Position numbers and translations under genes: made by a program. The notes beneath the pieces are model-generated. The model worked only from the letters and a program-made list of their open reading frames with translations. It was not told where the DNA came from and did not search any database. A stretch of DNA of 64,000 nucleotides from NCBI GenBank assembly GCA_027923505.1, contig BROI01000007.1:806001-870000 (forward strand), in the 5' to 3' direction. The stretch is from Mayamaea pseudoterrestris. Its lineage: Eukaryota; Bacillariophyta; Bacillariophyceae; Sellaphorales; Sellaphoraceae. Shown piece by piece: positions 8,583 through 19,026 of the stretch; position 1 is the stretch's first letter, and the number at the start of each line of letters is the position of its first letter.

Positions 8583-11500
8583 ATGCTCCTCTTGGCTGCT
8601 CTGAGTATGCTTCCTACCGTCCTACCAGCCGTTCTTGAATCATTTTGCGCCTGCGCATTGAGTGGACTTGCGCTCAATCAATGGTTCTGGTCTTCAACTC
8701 TCGCCAACGCCTCTACGTTTGCTTGCACGTGCTCCGGCTTTTCGCGCGCTGCGTTTGCTCTTCCAACGTTTCTTCGCTGGTTTTGGTTTGAGTTACTCAC
8801 GACTACGCTCGAGAGGGAGATGATGTTGCTGTGGATGACAGTTATCCTCGAAGCATTAGCTCTTTCCTATCACCTTTCTCCGAGTCGCCCGCAACCAACT
8901 AGAGACAAGCTCCGTCAAAAACAAAAACACTACGACAAACGCAAGAACTCTACTGACGAACGTCAACTTTCCGTCCAATCAAAACGCCGCATTCGCCAAC
9001 AGAAACGATTGAAAAGAACGCTCCGTGTCCCACTCATCTATAGCTATCACCGTTCCTATCCAACAAGATTGCGCAACGACGGCATCTATCGTCAAAGAGT
9101 CCATTGCCCTTGCTTCGAGACCCTTCCAGACGCCAAGACTGTTCCCATTGAAGTCATTAAAGGGTACAATGGCTTGTTTACGACCCTCATCGAGTCCAAG
9201 GCATGCCGATGGATCGACAATCCCATCTCCCAATTTAATTCCCTCGTCGAGTACCCCAGCCTCATGGATTACCTTGGCGCGCTCGCTCCTCTCGAGTTCA
9301 ACAACATTACTTTCCAAGCAGATGCTACCGTCAATGACTTTGCATTCTCTCCAAGCAATGCTGCTCGATCCTCCACGTTCGAAATCATTCACGACAGCGG
9401 CGCCTCTGCAACCGTCGCCAATCACTTGGATGACTTTGTCCCTGGTACTTACCGCAAGAGCACAAAGAAGATCATTGCCAAGGGCCTCGCATCTGGCTTA
9501 CAAGTGGTCGGCCATGGTATAATCGACTGGACGCTTGATGGCAACGATGGCAAGCCTCTACGAGTCCGTTGCCAAGCTCTCTACATTCCCGACAGCCCGC
9601 GCAAGTTACTGTGTCCCCAACAGTACACTCGATATCACAAGCTACACGATCGCGAGGCGAATTTAACGTTTGCTATTAATGGAGAAGGATTCTGGTACTT
9701 TGATCTACACAAACAAGGACGCCCGTCCCTTCTTCACGGCTCGCTCGATCCAGTCACCAACCTACCGACTTCTACAGCATTTGCAACTCAAGATAGTCCT
9801 GAAACCCTTCATGCTGAGTTTAATGCATGTGTAACAGACGCTCGAAACGCCAACTTGTCGCCCGCGCAAAAGCTCCTTCTTCAATGGCTTTTCAAGTGCA
9901 GACACGCCAGCTTTCGCAGCATTCAAAACCTTCTACGCTCTGGACGACTGGCAACTAGCGATGAGATGCGCAAACTCCATAAAGCAGCTGCTTGTTGTGA
10001 GATACCCAAGTGTGCTGCTTGCGAGTTTGGAAAAGCAAAACGTCGACCCGCGCCCGGAACGACTCGTCAACCAACGCCTCGAGCCGACGGATCGCTCAAA
10101 CAAGGAAAGCTTCGCCCAGGACAACAAGTCTCCGTTGATCATTACATCTGCAGTCAAAAGGGACGCCTCTATACGTCTCGCGGCAAAACGTCGACCGACT
10201 CAATGTTTAGCGGTGGCGCGCTCTTCGTCAACCACGCAAGTGGATACGTCTTCGTCGACCATCAAGTTGTTATGAACACGCATGAAACGCTTCGCTCCAA
10301 GTGGAACTTTGAAAAGTTTGCAAGAGACTGCGGCGTTTCAATTGAAAGCTACTTGTCGGATAACGCTGCTTGTTTCACCAGTCACGAGTACACCAAGCAT
10401 CTTCCCAAGTTCAAACAGACGACCGTCTTTGCAGGCGTCGGCGCTCATCATTAAAACGGAATAGCAGAACGAAACATTCAAACCATTATGAACATGGCAA
10501 GAACGATGCTTATCCACGCTAACATGCACTGGACTGACGTTGATGATATGTCGCTCTGGCCGATGGCCGTCGACTACGCAGTTTACATCTTCAATCGAAT
10601 GCCAAACGTCGCCACTGGCCAAGCTCCCATTGATATCTTCACTGGTACCATCTGGGCAAGTCACAAGTTCCATCATCTCCACGTTTTTGGATCGCCCGCC
10701 TACGTTCTTGATCCTCGCATGCAAGACGGCAAGTCCATTCCTCGTTGGAAAGTGCGCTCACGCCGCGGGATCTTTGTCGGCTTCTCCAGCAAGCACTCGG
10801 CTACAGTTCCTCTTGTCCTCAACTTGAATACATTAACCATCAGTCCTCAGTATCACGTTACGCATGACGATTGGTTTACTACAGTTGACGCTCTTCCTGA
10901 TTCGCCTCCAAATTTTACGGACGACAGATGGACGAGTCTCTTTGCGACAAGCAAGTACATGTATCCGTTCGACGACGATGACCCCCTTCCTGCTCTCAAT
11001 CCTGAGTGGGAGGACAACTTTGATGCCTCAGCTGCTCGCCAAGATGCTATACATGCAGCACAGACTCCTTCTACCGCTCCAGTTTTACCTGCTCCCGCCG
11101 CTCCGCCAGCGGTTGCTCCAGTTCCTTCCAATGATTCTCCGCCCGCCACAGGCGCTCCGCCTCCGAATCAGAGGGAGACAAGGACTCCTGAAATTCATTC
11201 GCCTACAGAAGCCACAGAACCAACGCTTCAGAGGGAGCAGAGGGAGCATTTAGATCACATTGATGGCAATCCTTTGCGCTCGTCCGCACCTACACCGCGT
11301 GTCGCAGCCGATGTCACAGTCAATCCCAGTCCACCAAACGCATCAAACGAGTCCACGATCCCGACGACAGCTCCCACGCTCGCACAACAACAACAACAAG
11401 CAAGTGATCCTCCTTTACGGCGCTCTGCACGTTTACGCGATCGTCCTACAGAGCCAGTCATTACTCGAGCTCAGCGTCTTCGACATGCTCGCGACGAAAT

Positions 11501-13172
11501 GATTGAAACCAATATGCTGTTAGCAGAGCATGCGCACGCGGAATACCCTTACTCAATCGGTTTAACGCAAGTGCTACTCGCCTCGACGAACGATCCCGAC
11601 ACACTCCGCTACGATGAAGCGATGCGCGCTGATGACTCTGAAGAGTTCAGGAAAGCCGCAGGAATAGAGATCAAGTCGCTCGAAGATCATGGCACGTGGG
11701 TCGTCATCCCAAGGACCGAGGTTCCTCAAGGAAAGCAAATCATCCCCGGCACATGGACCTTTCGCCGCAAGCGAACGCCCAGCGGTGAGCTTAAGAAACA
11801 CAAAGCTCGCTTCTGCGTTCGAGGAGACCTACAGAAGGACGTATTTGAAACGTTTGCACCAGTCGTTCAATGGAGCACCGTTCGTGTCCTCATGGTATTC
11901 GCCTTGACGTTCGGCTACAAAACCAAGTGCATTGATTTCACCAACGCTTTCGTTCAAGCAGAACTAAAGGATCCAATCTACATTCAATTCCCACGCGGCT
12001 TTCAACACAAAGACGGTCATCAATCAAGCGATTACTGTTTAAAGTTGCTCAAGTCGTGCTACGGAACGAAGATCGCCCCAAAGCTCTTCTACGAACACTT
12101 ACGCGACCGACTCGTCGAGCTCGGTTTCACTCAAAGCTTCTTCGATCCCTGTCTCTTCTACCGCAATGGACAAATCATCGCCTGTTACGTTGACGATTGC
12201 ATCTGCGTCGCCCGTACCGACAAGGAGCTGCAGACCATCATCGACGACCTTCGCTCAAAGTTCACGCTCACCGAAGAAGGCGATCTCAGTCAATATCTTG
12301 GCATTGATATAAAGCGCTCTGGCAAGTCTTTCACGCTCACTCAAACGGGTTTGATCGACAGTATCATTCAAGCCACTGGAATGGAGGCTGCTAACGGAGT
12401 CTTCACGCCCGCCAACGACACGCTCGGCAAGAACGCCGATTTACCTGATCATCAAGAGAGCTGGAGCTATAACTCGCTAATCGGCAAGCTTCTCTATCTC
12501 GCTGGTAACTCACGCCCTGACATTGCCTTTGCAGTCAATCAATGCGCTCGATTCAATCACTGTCCCAAAAAGCCACACTTTGACGCCGTTAAACGCATCG
12601 TCCGCTATCTCATCAAGACTCGCGAACAAGGACTCATCATGACGCCCGAAGGTAACCTCACGGTTGACTGTTACGTTGATGCCGACTTTGCTGGTTTATA
12701 TGGAAAGGAAGACGGTCAAGATCCAGTGTGCGCTCAGTCCCGTACCGGATACCTCATCATGCTCGGTGGCTGCCCCGTCTTTTGGCAAAGCAAGCTACAA
12801 ACCGAAATCGCTCTATCTACAATGGAATCCGAGTACGTTGCCCTCTCTTCAAGCCTTCGCCAAGTCATTCCTATCCAAGCAATCGTCAAGGAAATGGGAA
12901 ACAAAATGAAGCAACGCATCCAAGTTAACGCGCGCTCCTACTGCACCGTTTACGAAGATAACGCAGGCTGCCTTGCGCTCGCCAATGCCCCTCATCTTAC
13001 GCCTCGCTCTCGCCATTACGCTACTAAGTATCACCACTTTAAGCACCACGTAAAGCAGGGCACGATCAAAGTCGTTAAGATTGACACCAAGGAGCAACGA
13101 GCGGATATCTTTACAAAGGCGCTGCCCCAAGTCACATTCGAGCACCTCCGCCGTCTCCTTATGGGATGGTAA
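8583..13172 (+). pseudogene. Copia pol, interrupted by one in-frame stop
   Basis: One reading frame from 8583 to 13172, broken only by TAA at 10452-10454. In order: aspartic protease (HDSGAS, ~residue 269), a GAG-pre-integrase region with a CEIPKCAACEFGKAKRRP zinc segment, integrase core (SVDHY...SDNAACF), reverse transcriptase (WTFRRKRTPSGELKKHKAR; YVDDCI near 12190) and RNase H (DADFAGL; STMESEYVALS; DNAGCLALANAP) ending ADIFTKALP. The stop replaces the glutamine of the integrase HHQNG(I/V)AER motif, a single C-to-T change. The rest of the frame is open, so the damage is probably recent. Confidence 0.9.
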
Positions 13173-13229
13173 AGTTGCTCATCTTCTCTGTTATTTGTCT
13201 CTATGTCTATAACATCGATCCAAGAGGGA

Positions 13230-13531
13230 GAGTCGAAACAATTAAGGTTCAGGCCCTGCCAGTGTCCGTTTGTTTCGGTTGATCCTCATGGCTGGATATC
13301 TGTTAATATCCAGTATCTGTGAATACTCAAGTTACTTAAGCTACAGAAGCAAGCCGACGTTACCAACACGTCGGCAACGGTCCCCTTAAAGTAGCGGTAA
13401 CAACTAAATCAAATCATTCTATTGCAAAGTACACGCAATCGTCTCGTTCCCCTCTTCTTACCAAGTTAGCAGACTGATCATCTTCTACTTGACCAAGTAC
13501 TCAAGGTAACTCGACACAAGTTGCATTGATA
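13230..13531 (+). repeat. Copia 3' LTR
   Basis: 302 bp, about 98% identical to the 5' LTR, with the hairpins at 13292-13313 and 13353-13375. It begins AGAGTCG where the 5' copy has TGAGTCG, so the terminal TG is altered here or the true boundary lies one base inward. Confidence 0.92.
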
Positions 13532-13714
13532 CTTGGGACGACCAAGGTTATGGAGAAAGGCTTTCTGGGATAGGTCTGGTATCAGTAGGCTTTGATCCAT
13601 TGACATGGGGATCGCAAATAAAATGCTTGAGGTGAGCAGCGACGACCGAATGCTGCTACCAAGTGATGATGGTGGTGATGACGACGAAGACGACGACGAC
13701 GACAAGAACCGTAC
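13532..13714 (-). pseudogene. Host-gene fragment between the Copia and Gypsy elements
   Basis: The minus-strand frame across this stretch encodes a Ser-rich run followed by SSLGSSIRSSLLTS and ..SQKAFLHNLGRPK. It is in phase with the frame on the far side of the Gypsy insertion (18429-18688) when one copy of the target duplication is removed. It is therefore the continuation of that gene. The Copia LTR starts immediately after a complete codon at 13532. Confidence 0.7.
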
Positions 13715-13856
13715 TGCCTTGTCTCACAAGGTAGAATACTGTGACAGTAATAATGATTGTGACTAGATTGGAATTATGAGCACTACCCTATGAATGCGAC
13801 GAAGAGGAGCCTCTGAGTCAGCACTAGTTCCACGCGTCCTTCCACGCGGCACGTCA
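13715..13856 (-). repeat. Gypsy 3' LTR
   Basis: 142 bp, matching the other LTR base for base. On the plus strand it opens TGCCTTGTCTCACAAGG, holding a CCTTGT/ACAAGG inverted repeat, and carries ACTGTGACAGT soon after. In element orientation it starts TGACGTGCC, so its first six bases are a CRE half-site. Confidence 0.95.
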
Positions 13857-13885
13857 CTCGCTTCCCGGATGGTGAGATAAGATCG

Positions 13886-16800
13886 TTAGTCGTTGTAAGG
13901 GGTCAGGCGGCGGAAGGTTGCTTTCTGCGAGACGACTCCTTTGGAGATCTTGGCGATGCCATTCGTATAAAGAGTCTGGATTGTATACGGTCCTTTGCGA
14001 GGCGCATGTAGCTTTCGCAAAATACCACCAGTTTCAAGTAGAACTTTGTCTCCCACTTTGTAGTCGTGTCGAATTCGTTTTGAGTTCTCGCGTGCATTGT
14101 TTGCAACTGCTGCGTCGAGTCGACGCTTGCGTACCGCTGTCCAATCGACTTGGAAAGATAAATCAAAAAGCATATCCCGACCAAATACCAATTGTCCAGG
14201 AGAGGCGTCCAACACCAAATGGATTGTAGAGCGAATAGCCCAAGCGCATTTACAGAGTAGGTCTGTCCATGGGTCGTCCTCTGGGAATTCGTATTCCTCA
14301 AGTTCACAAGTGCGGAGCATGTTTCCAAGCGTCTGGTGGACTCGCTCGACGAAATTCGCCTGTGGATTCTTTACCGTTGTCGGTGTAGGCTCAATGCCGA
14401 AGCTTTCAAGCATCTCTTGGAATCCTCTGCCAAGAAATTCGTTGCCATTATCGAAAATGCATTCCACCGGACGAGGATATCGACACAGCCAACATCTGTC
14501 AAAGGTTTGAGCAATGTGATCAGCTGTCTTATCCTTTACCTCCATCACCTCGAACCAACCCGTACTTGGATCTGCCATCGTCATTGCGTTTAGCGATCGA
14601 GTAACACCGTCTTTTCCAGTGATTGTATATGGTCCGATAAGGTCAACACATACTGTGTGCCACGGATGGACTTCAACATTGTCCTTTAGAGGAAGCTTGC
14701 CGTACTTTGGGCGAGGCTTCTTGTATACTTGACAAGTGTGACATTTCTTCACAAACTCGTCCACGTCCTTCGCTATGGTAGGCCACACCAAGCGTTGACG
14801 GATTGTTTTCTCTGTTCGTTTTGAACCCGGGTGACATAGGTTGTCGTGGTACCATTGAATGATTGGCTCGCGCAAGGGCTGCGGAATATATATTTTTCCA
14901 CGATACAAGATCAATTCTTTGCCCTCGACCACTTGTTTCGTAAACTCGGTCGAACGATTTAGCACGGCCTGCAGTTGATTATCATTTTCTTGATGTTGCG
15001 CAATGACAGCTGTTTTTAAAGGATATAATTCTGTTGAGCCAGGCGCTTCTGGTCTCGTGGCGGTTGCGGCGACTGTTTCAGACTGCTCGGCCGTGAAACG
15101 TAATTCTTCGTCAAAGCCAGCGGATTGCAGCGAGAAGTCTCCGTCCATTTCCGCTAATTTAGTTGCCATTAGGCACAGCTCCTCATGTTGAGGGAGATCA
15201 GATGGATTTATTGGTTCTGACTGTTCGTCAAAGTCTAAACGACTCAATGCGTCCGCTGCAGGGTTGTCTTCGCCCTTTAGATAGTAAAAGATTGGCCCAT
15301 ATTCTTCGATAAGCCATCGCCAGCGTTGAACGCGGTTTGACGCATGTTTTGTTTTGGGATCCACATTATTCTTGTGGTCGGTATAGACTCGGAGTTCGTG
15401 TCCAAGCAAGATGTTTCTGTATTCCTTGAGTGTCTCCACGATTGAGAGCATCTCGCGTTCGCCCACCGTATAGCGTTGTTGCGTCTTCGTGAGTTTTCGG
15501 CTGTAGAAAGCGATCGGTACACCATTCTGACTAATCACTGCACCAAGCTGATAATCGCTTGCATCCGTATGGATATCAAATGGTTGCGTAAAGTCAGGGA
15601 ACGCCAGCATTACATCAGCAGCAATGGATTTCTTTGCTTGCTCGAAAGCGTGCTGCTCCTTCTCCCCCCACGGAAACGCTTGCTTAGGATCAAGCTTTGT
15701 CAGCGCCGTAAGCGGAGCCAAGATGTGCGATCGTCGCTTCCACATATCACGGTAATAATTAATCAACCCAAGAAATGAGCGAAGCTGAGAAACATTTTGG
15801 GGTCGCTTTATGCGTAAGATCGCTTCCACTTTATTTGGAAGAGGCCGAATGCCAGTCGGCGTGAGCCAGTAGCCCAAATATTCAAGCTCTTGCGTAGCAA
15901 AGCTGCTTTTGGCAATATTCACACGTAAGCCTGCCTTGCTCAAACGCTCGAGTACTTGTTCCACTTTGGATAAATGATCCTCAAAGGAGTCCTTTGTGAT
16001 TGTAAGGAGATCGTCCAAGTAGGTACGTACAAAGTCAAGTCCCTCCATCAGGATACTCATTTTTTCCTGGAAGATGTCCGGACTGCCAGCGACTCCCATT
16101 GGGAGCCGGCAATATTCGTACTTTCCCCATGGTAGTACAATTGTGCAAAGTTGCGAGGCGGCTGGCGACAGGCGGATTGTATAGTATCCCATGTTGAGAT
16201 CGAGCGACGTTGCATACGTAAATCCTCCAAGCTTCAACAGAGTGTCTTGGATATGCGGGATCGGAAAAGGCTTGCGTTTAACCAAGTTGTTGAGCCGACG
16301 AAAATCGGAAATGAATCGAACTGTTCCATTTTTCTTTGGAATGATAAAGGTTGGTGCTGCCCATTCACTGCCACCCGAGCGTCGTAGTACTCCCAGGTCG
16401 CAAAGGCGTGCCACCTCCTTGCGTAAAGTCGCTTCGTGGACTTGCGGAATATTATATGGTCGCGCATGATATGGCTGCGCGCCTTCCTTCAGTTCAAAAT
16501 CAACCGGCGTCGTGTCCCAAGAGCCGAGAGTGCCGTCGAACAAATGTTCAAATTTGAAAAGCAAACTCTTTAATTGAGTCTTTTGCGCTGTCGTTAAATG
16601 ATTCATTGAATCAACGGTTTGATTGATATCGGCTTTCTCATATTTGGCGTCAAGGATTCGACTGGCTCGTTCCGTCGCTTCCATGAGCACTTCTCCTTCG
16701 TGAGCTTGTGCCATTGTTTCGTCAACAAAAAACGCTTGTTCCGTTTGTGCGTCCTTGTCGTCAGGCAAATGCTTGTCTAGCGCCCGCTTCATTGGAATCG

Positions 16801-18244
16801 TAATATTATCCCATCGTAATTGTCCAGTGGACCAAAGGATGTCTATCCCAAGAGCACGTAAGAGATCGCGCCCAATAATCATTTCATAGTCGTTTGCTCC
16901 ATGAGCAGTTTCATCGACGGCCATGCGCCATGTGATTTCCTTGCTTGGCGCGAATTCCGGAAGACCGAAGGTTAGTACCGCTTCGTGTCTCGTCAAAAAC
17001 GACCCGCCGTTAGTGTGCCAAATGGTCTCCTTGGAGGCTTTGGTGGATTGAAACAAATCATCCGGTATTTTATCGCGCTTTATAATTGTTTTGCTACAGC
17101 CAGTGTCTAGTAAGACTTTAAATAGTTTAATTGGCTGTTTGCCTTCGCTACCAGTTTTAATCACTACCGTTAATTCTGTGACAAGGTCAACAGGGGTAAC
17201 GTGACTGGTTAGTCGAGGCCGTCGTGTTTTCGTGTACGGAAATAGCGCAAACAGTGCTTCCTTGGCACTCACCTCCGAGTCGGAGCCGCAGGCTTCATCC
17301 AGTTCCTCAATGAGGTCGTCGTCACTATCGACATGTTGCATCGCATCGACGCGTTCATTGCCTTTCTTTTTGGCGTTTTCTTTGTTCTTTTTCTTGAAGC
17401 ACTTGTCTTCAGTATGACCAGGCTTCTTGCAAAATCCACATTTGTCCTTGCCACTAGGAGCTTGTCCCTCGGCGCGGTGCGGACGGTCATGGTTGCGCTG
17501 CTTGTTGCGCTGCGAACGATCTTCGTTTCGTCGAGGCTGCACGGTAGACCAAGCGTTCTGTCCGCGCTCAATTGCCTGCAAATGATCACGAACTTCCTCC
17601 AGCGTACGTTCCTCCCACTCAAAACCAGAGTTGTCCATTGCTGCGCGAAAGCCAGCTGGGAGCGCGTCGACTAGAAGTTGTTTCAGCTTGTCGTCGTCGA
17701 GCACTTCACCCTTGCCCGTGAGGTAGATGTAATCCTTTTGCATGATTTGCATACGGTTGAAGAGGTCACCCACTGTCATGTCCTTTGGCTTGCCAAGATT
17801 CTTGTTCATAAAGCGCATCTGGTCGCGCTTGCCGCTCTTGCCCATGATGCGAATTGCTAGCTCATTGAGCGCTTGTTCAAAATCATCCTTGGAATTTTTA
17901 TCCTTGCCTTCTGCAATAGTATTCCAATTATCCTTGGCTTCTCCACACAAAAATTGCGACATGCCTTGGAACATGGATGTTGTTGTAGTCAAAGGGCGGT
18001 GTTCGACATATTCTTCGAACGTGCGTCGCATGTGACAGAACGTCTCCGCATCCTTTGGGTCGTAGCACGTGTAGGTCTTGTCGTACTTTGAACTTGCATC
18101 GTCGGGATCAAGTCGGACTTTCACCTTGAATGTTTGAGGATGAGTAGGTGTTTCCACAGGGCTTGGGTACAAGGGAATTGGTGCGCGGAAGCGCGGGTTG
18201 CTCGCGTTGCTGTTGTCGACGGGCTTGGAAAAAGCTGGCGCCAT
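13886..18244 (-). CDS. Gypsy Gag-Pol polyprotein
   Basis: 1452 residues from ATG at 18244, 42 bp inside the 5' LTR; the stop lies 30 bp before the 3' LTR. In order: capsid-like N-terminus; CCHC knuckle CGFCKKPGHTEDKC (~269); aspartic protease LLDTGCSKT (~378); reverse transcriptase with IIPKKNGTVRFISDFRRLN and the catalytic YLDD (~741); RNase H DIHTDASDYQLGAVIS (~893); integrase with an HHCC zinc region (H-P-G-S-K-R ... CHTCQVYKKP, ~1140-1175) and core residues in VDLIGPY and FDNGNEF. No chromodomain is seen at the C-terminus. All key catalytic motifs look complete, so the protein could be functional. Confidence 0.95.
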   Translation of the reverse strand: MAPAFSKPVDNSNASNPRFRAPIPLYPSPVETPTHPQTFKVKVRLDPDDASSKYDKTYTCYDPKDAETFCHMRRTFEEYVEHRPLTTTTSMFQGMSQFLCGEAKDNWNTIAEGKDKNSKDDFEQALNELAIRIMGKSGKRDQMRFMNKNLGKPKDMTVGDLFNRMQIMQKDYIYLTGKGEVLDDDKLKQLLVDALPAGFRAAMDNSGFEWEERTLEEVRDHLQAIERGQNAWSTVQPRRNEDRSQRNKQRNHDRPHRAEGQAPSGKDKCGFCKKPGHTEDKCFKKKNKENAKKKGNERVDAMQHVDSDDDLIEELDEACGSDSEVSAKEALFALFPYTKTRRPRLTSHVTPVDLVTELTVVIKTGSEGKQPIKLFKVLLDTGCSKTIIKRDKIPDDLFQSTKASKETIWHTNGGSFLTRHEAVLTFGLPEFAPSKEITWRMAVDETAHGANDYEMIIGRDLLRALGIDILWSTGQLRWDNITIPMKRALDKHLPDDKDAQTEQAFFVDETMAQAHEGEVLMEATERASRILDAKYEKADINQTVDSMNHLTTAQKTQLKSLLFKFEHLFDGTLGSWDTTPVDFELKEGAQPYHARPYNIPQVHEATLRKEVARLCDLGVLRRSGGSEWAAPTFIIPKKNGTVRFISDFRRLNNLVKRKPFPIPHIQDTLLKLGGFTYATSLDLNMGYYTIRLSPAASQLCTIVLPWGKYEYCRLPMGVAGSPDIFQEKMSILMEGLDFVRTYLDDLLTITKDSFEDHLSKVEQVLERLSKAGLRVNIAKSSFATQELEYLGYWLTPTGIRPLPNKVEAILRIKRPQNVSQLRSFLGLINYYRDMWKRRSHILAPLTALTKLDPKQAFPWGEKEQHAFEQAKKSIAADVMLAFPDFTQPFDIHTDASDYQLGAVISQNGVPIAFYSRKLTKTQQRYTVGEREMLSIVETLKEYRNILLGHELRVYTDHKNNVDPKTKHASNRVQRWRWLIEEYGPIFYYLKGEDNPAADALSRLDFDEQSEPINPSDLPQHEELCLMATKLAEMDGDFSLQSAGFDEELRFTAEQSETVAATATRPEAPGSTELYPLKTAVIAQHQENDNQLQAVLNRSTEFTKQVVEGKELILYRGKIYIPQPLREPIIQWYHDNLCHPGSKRTEKTIRQRLVWPTIAKDVDEFVKKCHTCQVYKKPRPKYGKLPLKDNVEVHPWHTVCVDLIGPYTITGKDGVTRSLNAMTMADPSTGWFEVMEVKDKTADHIAQTFDRCWLCRYPRPVECIFDNGNEFLGRGFQEMLESFGIEPTPTTVKNPQANFVERVHQTLGNMLRTCELEEYEFPEDDPWTDLLCKCAWAIRSTIHLVLDASPGQLVFGRDMLFDLSFQVDWTAVRKRRLDAAVANNARENSKRIRHDYKVGDKVLLETGGILRKLHAPRKGPYTIQTLYTNGIAKISKGVVSQKATFRRLTPYND

Positions 18245-18273
18245 GGTGATCGTTGGTCTTGTTTGACTTGCGA

Positions 18274-18285
18274 AGTGTTAACACT
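18274..18285. promoter_or_regulatory. 12-bp palindrome at the primer-binding position of the Gypsy element
   Basis: AGTGTTAACACT is a perfect palindrome, one base inside the 5' LTR, where a tRNA primer-binding site is expected. I see no canonical TGG start of a tRNA-complementary site. Confidence 0.4.
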
Positions 18286-18286
18286 A

Positions 18287-18428
18287 TGCCTTGTCTCACA
18301 AGGTAGAATACTGTGACAGTAATAATGATTGTGACTAGATTGGAATTATGAGCACTACCCTATGAATGCGACGAAGAGGAGCCTCTGAGTCAGCACTAGT
18401 TCCACGCGTCCTTCCACGCGGCACGTCA
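18287..18428 (-). repeat. Gypsy 5' LTR
   Basis: 142 bp, identical by eye to the LTR at 13715-13856, followed by the second copy of the CGTAC target duplication (18429-18433). Confidence 0.95.
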
Positions 18429-18688
18429 CGTACTGTTGCATTTCGGACCATTCGATTCGCTTGAAGTGGCAGTGGCAGAACGTTTGTCCATACAACGAGC
18501 AAGGTCAAACCGCATCCTAGCGATGCGGCTCTCACAAGCTGCTGTCGCCTCATTTGTCGTCCTTTTCGACGAGCATTTCGCGTAGACCGTCTGACACCAT
18601 CCTCGTCAAGCAGCTGCTCACTCGGACTCGCGTCGTCATCGTCCTCGTCGCCAAACACAACACGCTGCGTTGCCTGCCGTCTCCTCAT
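18429..18688 (-). pseudogene. 5' part of a host gene for a type II membrane protein, split by the Gypsy insertion
   Basis: From ATG at 18688 the frame encodes a basic/acidic N-terminus (MRRRQATQRVVFGDEDDDD; STRNARRKGRQMRRQQ). One membrane helix follows (AASLGCGLTLLVVWTNVLPLPL, ~residues 54-75), then a luminal NAT glycosylation site, which fits a type II signal anchor of the secretory pathway. The frame enters the LTR and stops. Joined across the insertion, it continues in phase into 13714-13532. No catalytic domain remains to identify it. The gene diverges from the SEC14-like gene at 19027, sharing a ~340-bp promoter region. If the genome is diploid, an intact allele may exist. Confidence 0.75.
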
Positions 18689-19026
18689 GATGCAATTTTA
18701 CTTTGAGACTGTATTGTGCCACGGCCTGTGCGAAAGAGCTTCATGTGCACAAGCAGTTGACCCTTGCGCACCTTGGCGTTTGTCGATAGTCGATCCGTTC
18801 ATCGCCAACGCACCATAAACAAGCACGCGCCCGCGATTTCATAGCAACGAAAGGAGTCGTTTGTGAGTTTGAAAATGACCGTCAGTCGTGCTTTCAATAA
18901 ACAAATCCGTTTTCATACCAAAGTAGTTCGTTAATGACTAATCATTCCCAGTGCGACCATTCTTCGTGATCGGCGAGGAGAAGTCCATGCGACGATGACA
19001 GCAGTCGGTGCCGTCTGTGGCCCCGA
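18689..19026. promoter_or_regulatory. Divergent intergenic region
   Basis: 338 bp between a minus-strand start (18688) and a plus-strand start (19027). It presumably holds both promoters. No conserved element was recognised. Confidence 0.35.

Larger units (their letters stand above)
6700..13531 (+). mobile_element. Ty1/Copia LTR retrotransposon, full length but mutated
   Basis: 6.8 kb, bounded by LTRs at 6700-7002 and 13230-13531. Internal order is gag, protease, integrase, reverse transcriptase, RNase H, the Copia order. A purine tract (CAAGAGGGAG) precedes the 3' LTR. The LTRs differ by six substitutions and one single-base indel, so insertion is not recent. Gag carries a frameshift and integrase a nonsense codon, so this copy is probably non-autonomous. 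No target-site duplication is visible: the flanks read ACCAT on the left and CTTGG on the right. Confidence 0.93.
13715..18428 (-). mobile_element. Ty3/Gypsy LTR retrotransposon, apparently intact and recent
   Basis: 4714 bp on the minus strand. The 142-bp LTRs (13715-13856 and 18287-18428) show no difference by eye and start and end with TG...CA. A perfect 5-bp target duplication, CGTAC, lies at 13710-13714 and 18429-18433. One uninterrupted 1452-codon gag-pol frame fills the interior. The element is short for a Gypsy because Gag and Pol share one frame and the LTRs are small. Identical LTRs and an intact frame mean very recent insertion. Confidence 0.96.
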
